45,123 nucleotides of DNA from JAXDJH01 sp034663635. GTDB lineage: Bacteria > Actinomycetota > CADDZG01 > WHSQ01. Each line of letters starts with the position of its first letter. Positions within the stretch are counted from its first letter, which is position 1. Positions 43,088-45,123 of this stretch are shown here, in pieces. The notes beneath the pieces are model-generated. The model saw only the letters and a list, made by a program, of their open reading frames with translations. It did not search any database and had not been told where the DNA came from. The stretch covers positions 1 to 45,123 of the forward strand of contig JAXDJH010000009.1 in the NCBI GenBank assembly GCA_034663635.1, written 5' to 3'. The translations under genes and the position numbers were made by a program.

Positions 43088-44172
43088 AGTCCTTTACTGA
43101 GCGCCGAGCCTGGGTGGTGGGCCTCGTGTCCATAGCCTTGATCGCCATTGGCCTCTTCGCCGCCTTCTCGATCAACCGTTTCGACTCTCTCCGCGGCGTC
43201 TACACGGTGTCTGCCGATCTGAAGGATGCCGCGGGGCTGATACCAGGAAACGAAGTCAGGGTCGCGGGCGTCAAGGTTGGACGGGTTACGACCATCACGC
43301 TGCGCCCGGACGCGGCTCGAGTGGAGATGGAGATCGACACAGACGTCGAGATCCCGGTCGAGACCATCCTCGAAGTCAAGCTCAAGACTCTCCTAGGACA
43401 GAAGTTCATCGATCTGGAGATCCCAAGGTCGATCCTGACCGCGGCATCCGGCGGTGGCGATACGTCCGCGGTCAGTGCCGGGATCCTGCAGGACGGCGAC
43501 GTGATCCCACGTTCGCAGACGCGGGTGCCCTTCGAGATCTACCAAGCGGCCACCGAGGGAACCGCCGCTTTGAAGGGGATCGATAAGAAGTCTCTTCGCA
43601 AGATGATCACGGTCTTGAGCGAGACGGTCGGCGCCTCCAAGGAGGAACTGTCGCGCGCTCTGACGAGTCTCAATGAAGCCGGCACGGTTCTGGCGGACAA
43701 GAGTCCTGAGATCACGGCTCTGCTTCGCAGCACGAAGGAGGCAACCAACGTTCTAGCGGACGGAGGTCAGGACCTCGGTGGGACCCTGAAACGGGCCGCG
43801 GAAGTGCTTCAGGTGCTGGCCGACAGGCGGGCGACGACGTCGTCACTCCTCGCGGCGACCAACGATCTGGCGGGGAACCTCGCATCGTTGATCCACGTCG
43901 CGCGCGGGTCTGTTGCTACCGGAGTCACCGACCTCAACTCGATCTTGATCGCGGCTCAGGGCGAGCTCGATTCCATCGAGGTTGCTCTGGAGGAACTCGG
44001 CACGTCTCAGCGCATGTTTGGCACGCCGCTGACGTTCGGCCGATTCATCGAGGGCGAGGTGTGTGCCGTAACGAGCGAAGACACCTGCGTCCCGTACGGC
44101 TCGCCCGAAACTCCCGGCCTCCCCGTTCACAACGTTCAACCCTCCCCAGAGCCGAAAGCGGGCTTGCCATGA
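43084..44172 (+). CDS. MCE-family protein, third of the operon
   Basis: From GTG 43084 the product is 362 residues: a membrane helix (VVGLVSIALIAIGLFAAFSI), then MCE-domain motifs VSADLKDAAGLIPGNEVRVA, GVKVGRVTTITL and LKTLLGQKFIDLEIP, then a helical tail. The C terminus has two cysteines (CAVTSEDTCVPYG) and a Pro-rich end. Sequence upstream to 43015 stays open but belongs to the previous gene; the GTGA overlap marks the true start. Confidence 0.9.
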   Translation: MKSFTERRAWVVGLVSIALIAIGLFAAFSINRFDSLRGVYTVSADLKDAAGLIPGNEVRVAGVKVGRVTTITLRPDAARVEMEIDTDVEIPVETILEVKLKTLLGQKFIDLEIPRSILTAASGGGDTSAVSAGILQDGDVIPRSQTRVPFEIYQAATEGTAALKGIDKKSLRKMITVLSETVGASKEELSRALTSLNEAGTVLADKSPEITALLRSTKEATNVLADGGQDLGGTLKRAAEVLQVLADRRATTSSLLAATNDLAGNLASLIHVARGSVATGVTDLNSILIAAQGELDSIEVALEELGTSQRMFGTPLTFGRFIEGEVCAVTSEDTCVPYGSPETPGLPVHNVQPSPEPKAGLP

Positions 44173-45123
44173 GGGTGCGCATCTTCGCAGGGATCGTTAC
44201 GTCGCTGGTGGTCGCAGGATCGCTCGTCGGTTTCAACATGTCGGCACCGGATGACGCGAGCTACACGATCACCGCGGACGTTACTCAAGCTCCCAACCTG
44301 TTCGCCGGGGGCCGCGTCATGGTTAGGGGTGTCGAAGTCGGCGAGATCACCGGGGTCGAGCCGCGCCCCGAGGGCGTTCGACTGACCCTTCGAATCGACG
44401 ACGGGGTCAAGATCCCAGCCGACGCCACTCTTTCCATCGTGCCCATCACGGTCATCGCGGATAGGTACGTTCAGCTGTTCCCTGCCTACAAGAGCGGCCC
44501 GCTCATGGCCGACGGCGATCACATCCCCGTCGATAGGACCGCGATCCCGGCGGAGCTCGATGACGTCTTAGGGCAATTGAAGGGGCTGCTCGGCGCCCTC
44601 GAGCCGCGCAACGGCAAGAGGGGACCCTTGGCAACCCTGGTCGAGAGTCTCGATGAAGCTCTGGACGGGAAGTCCAACGACCTTGCTGGAACCCTGTCGT
44701 CCGCTTCGGATGTTCTGGAGAATCTGGCCGATTCGCAAGCCGATATCACGGGCTTGATCTCGAACCTCGACAAGTTGTTCCTCTCGCTCGCCGACAGTTC
44801 GAGCGAGATCGGACTTGTGAACGAGCGCTTCGCCCTCGTCGCCGAAGCACTGGCAAGCGACCAAGACAACCTCGAAGGCACCATCGAGAACCTCGCCCAG
44901 CTGGCGGATGAGACCGCTTCACTTCTTTCGGAAAGCGGCGACAAACTCGGCGAGTCGTTCGGCCGACTCGGCGATGTCCTCCGAGTGGTTCTTTCACATG
45001 AGAAGCAGCTGACCGAGGGCGCTCGCTGGGCGAACGTCATCTCGCAAGCTCTCGGAGAAGTCGATGGGAACGGCAAGGGGCGTTACGCGTACTCGGGACG
45101 TCAGGCTCCTCCGGGCACCGAGA
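44169..45123 (+). CDS. MCE-family protein, fourth of the operon, cut by the window end
   Basis: This is the N-terminal 318 residues of an MCE protein: RVRIFAGIVTSLVVAGSLVG as signal/anchor, then the MCE domain (ITADVTQAPNLFAGGRVMVR, GVEVGEITGVEPRP, IADRYVQLFPAYKSGPLM) and helical repeats. ATG 44169 overlaps the preceding stop (ATGA). The frame remains open at 45123. The operon clearly continues beyond the window, where the remaining mce genes would be expected. Confidence 0.9.
   Translation, partial: MRVRIFAGIVTSLVVAGSLVGFNMSAPDDASYTITADVTQAPNLFAGGRVMVRGVEVGEITGVEPRPEGVRLTLRIDDGVKIPADATLSIVPITVIADRYVQLFPAYKSGPLMADGDHIPVDRTAIPAELDDVLGQLKGLLGALEPRNGKRGPLATLVESLDEALDGKSNDLAGTLSSASDVLENLADSQADITGLISNLDKLFLSLADSSSEIGLVNERFALVAEALASDQDNLEGTIENLAQLADETASLLSESGDKLGESFGRLGDVLRVVLSHEKQLTEGARWANVISQALGEVDGNGKGRYAYSGRQAPPGTE

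Overview
The window looks like chromosomal DNA of a high-GC actinobacterium (Actinomycetota), probably an uncultured or deep-branching lineage. The evidence is the actinobacterial 3' end of the 16S rRNA, a run of mce genes, coenzyme F420 genes, a gene order DUF177-rpmF-rnc-fpg-like-smc-ftsY-ffh-rpsP-khpA-rimM-trmD, and frequent GTG/TTG starts. The class cannot be settled from the sequence alone. Region 1 (1-946) holds the 3' part of a 16S rRNA gene. It is interrupted after E. coli position 1396, in the decoding centre, by a 410-nt insertion that I interpret as an ORF-less group IIC-like intron: domain V has a CGC triad, domain VI has a bulged A 7 nt from the 3' end, and a UGUA loop is complementary to the 5' exon. 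The 16S gene ends at its own terminator with no 23S, 5S or tRNA behind it. A strongly structured leader then precedes a secreted RTX-type protein. Region 2 (947-8126) holds the RTX protein, a membrane spermidine-synthase-like protein, a 535-bp sparse region with a 10-bp-spaced direct repeat, an unknown protein with three overlapping TadE/G-type pilin genes, and the HU gene with a clean terminator. Region 3 (8200-16900) is mixed metabolism: CofC/FbiD and an FrhB-like protein (F420), an EamA transporter, a small zinc-ribbon gene under a near-perfect LexA box, a metallophosphoesterase divergent from plsC-gpsA across a 17-bp palindrome, and a stand-alone Lrp/AsnC ligand-binding protein followed by a trans-sulfuration enzyme whose only full-length start is CTG. 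Region 4 (17000-23190) has ATP-dependent PEP carboxykinase, dodecin, thiL-thiD, a minus-strand group of membrane proteins (YihY/BrkB fused to a holin-like domain, DUF3618, an unknown polytopic protein) and rpmB. Region 5 (23250-38320) is a long same-strand housekeeping block: recG, rsmD, coaD, a DivIVA-like coiled coil, DUF177, rpmF, rnc, a divergent Fpg-like glycosylase, acylphosphatase, smc, ftsY, an NAD(P)-binding protein, ffh, rpsP, khpA, rimM (CTG start) and trmD. It joins ribosome maturation, signal-recognition targeting and chromosome organisation. The SMC is short and lacks a recognisable hinge. The Fpg-like protein has lost several catalytic and DNA-contacting residues. Region 6 (38368-end) encodes a secreted TIGR03767-like phosphoesterase, a small exported unknown protein, a perfect hairpin terminator, and the start of an mce operon with four overlapping MCE genes, the last cut by the window edge. 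The strongest candidate for something undescribed is the intron in the 16S decoding region. Next are the structured leader at 741-930, the hinge-poor SMC and the CTG-initiated genes.
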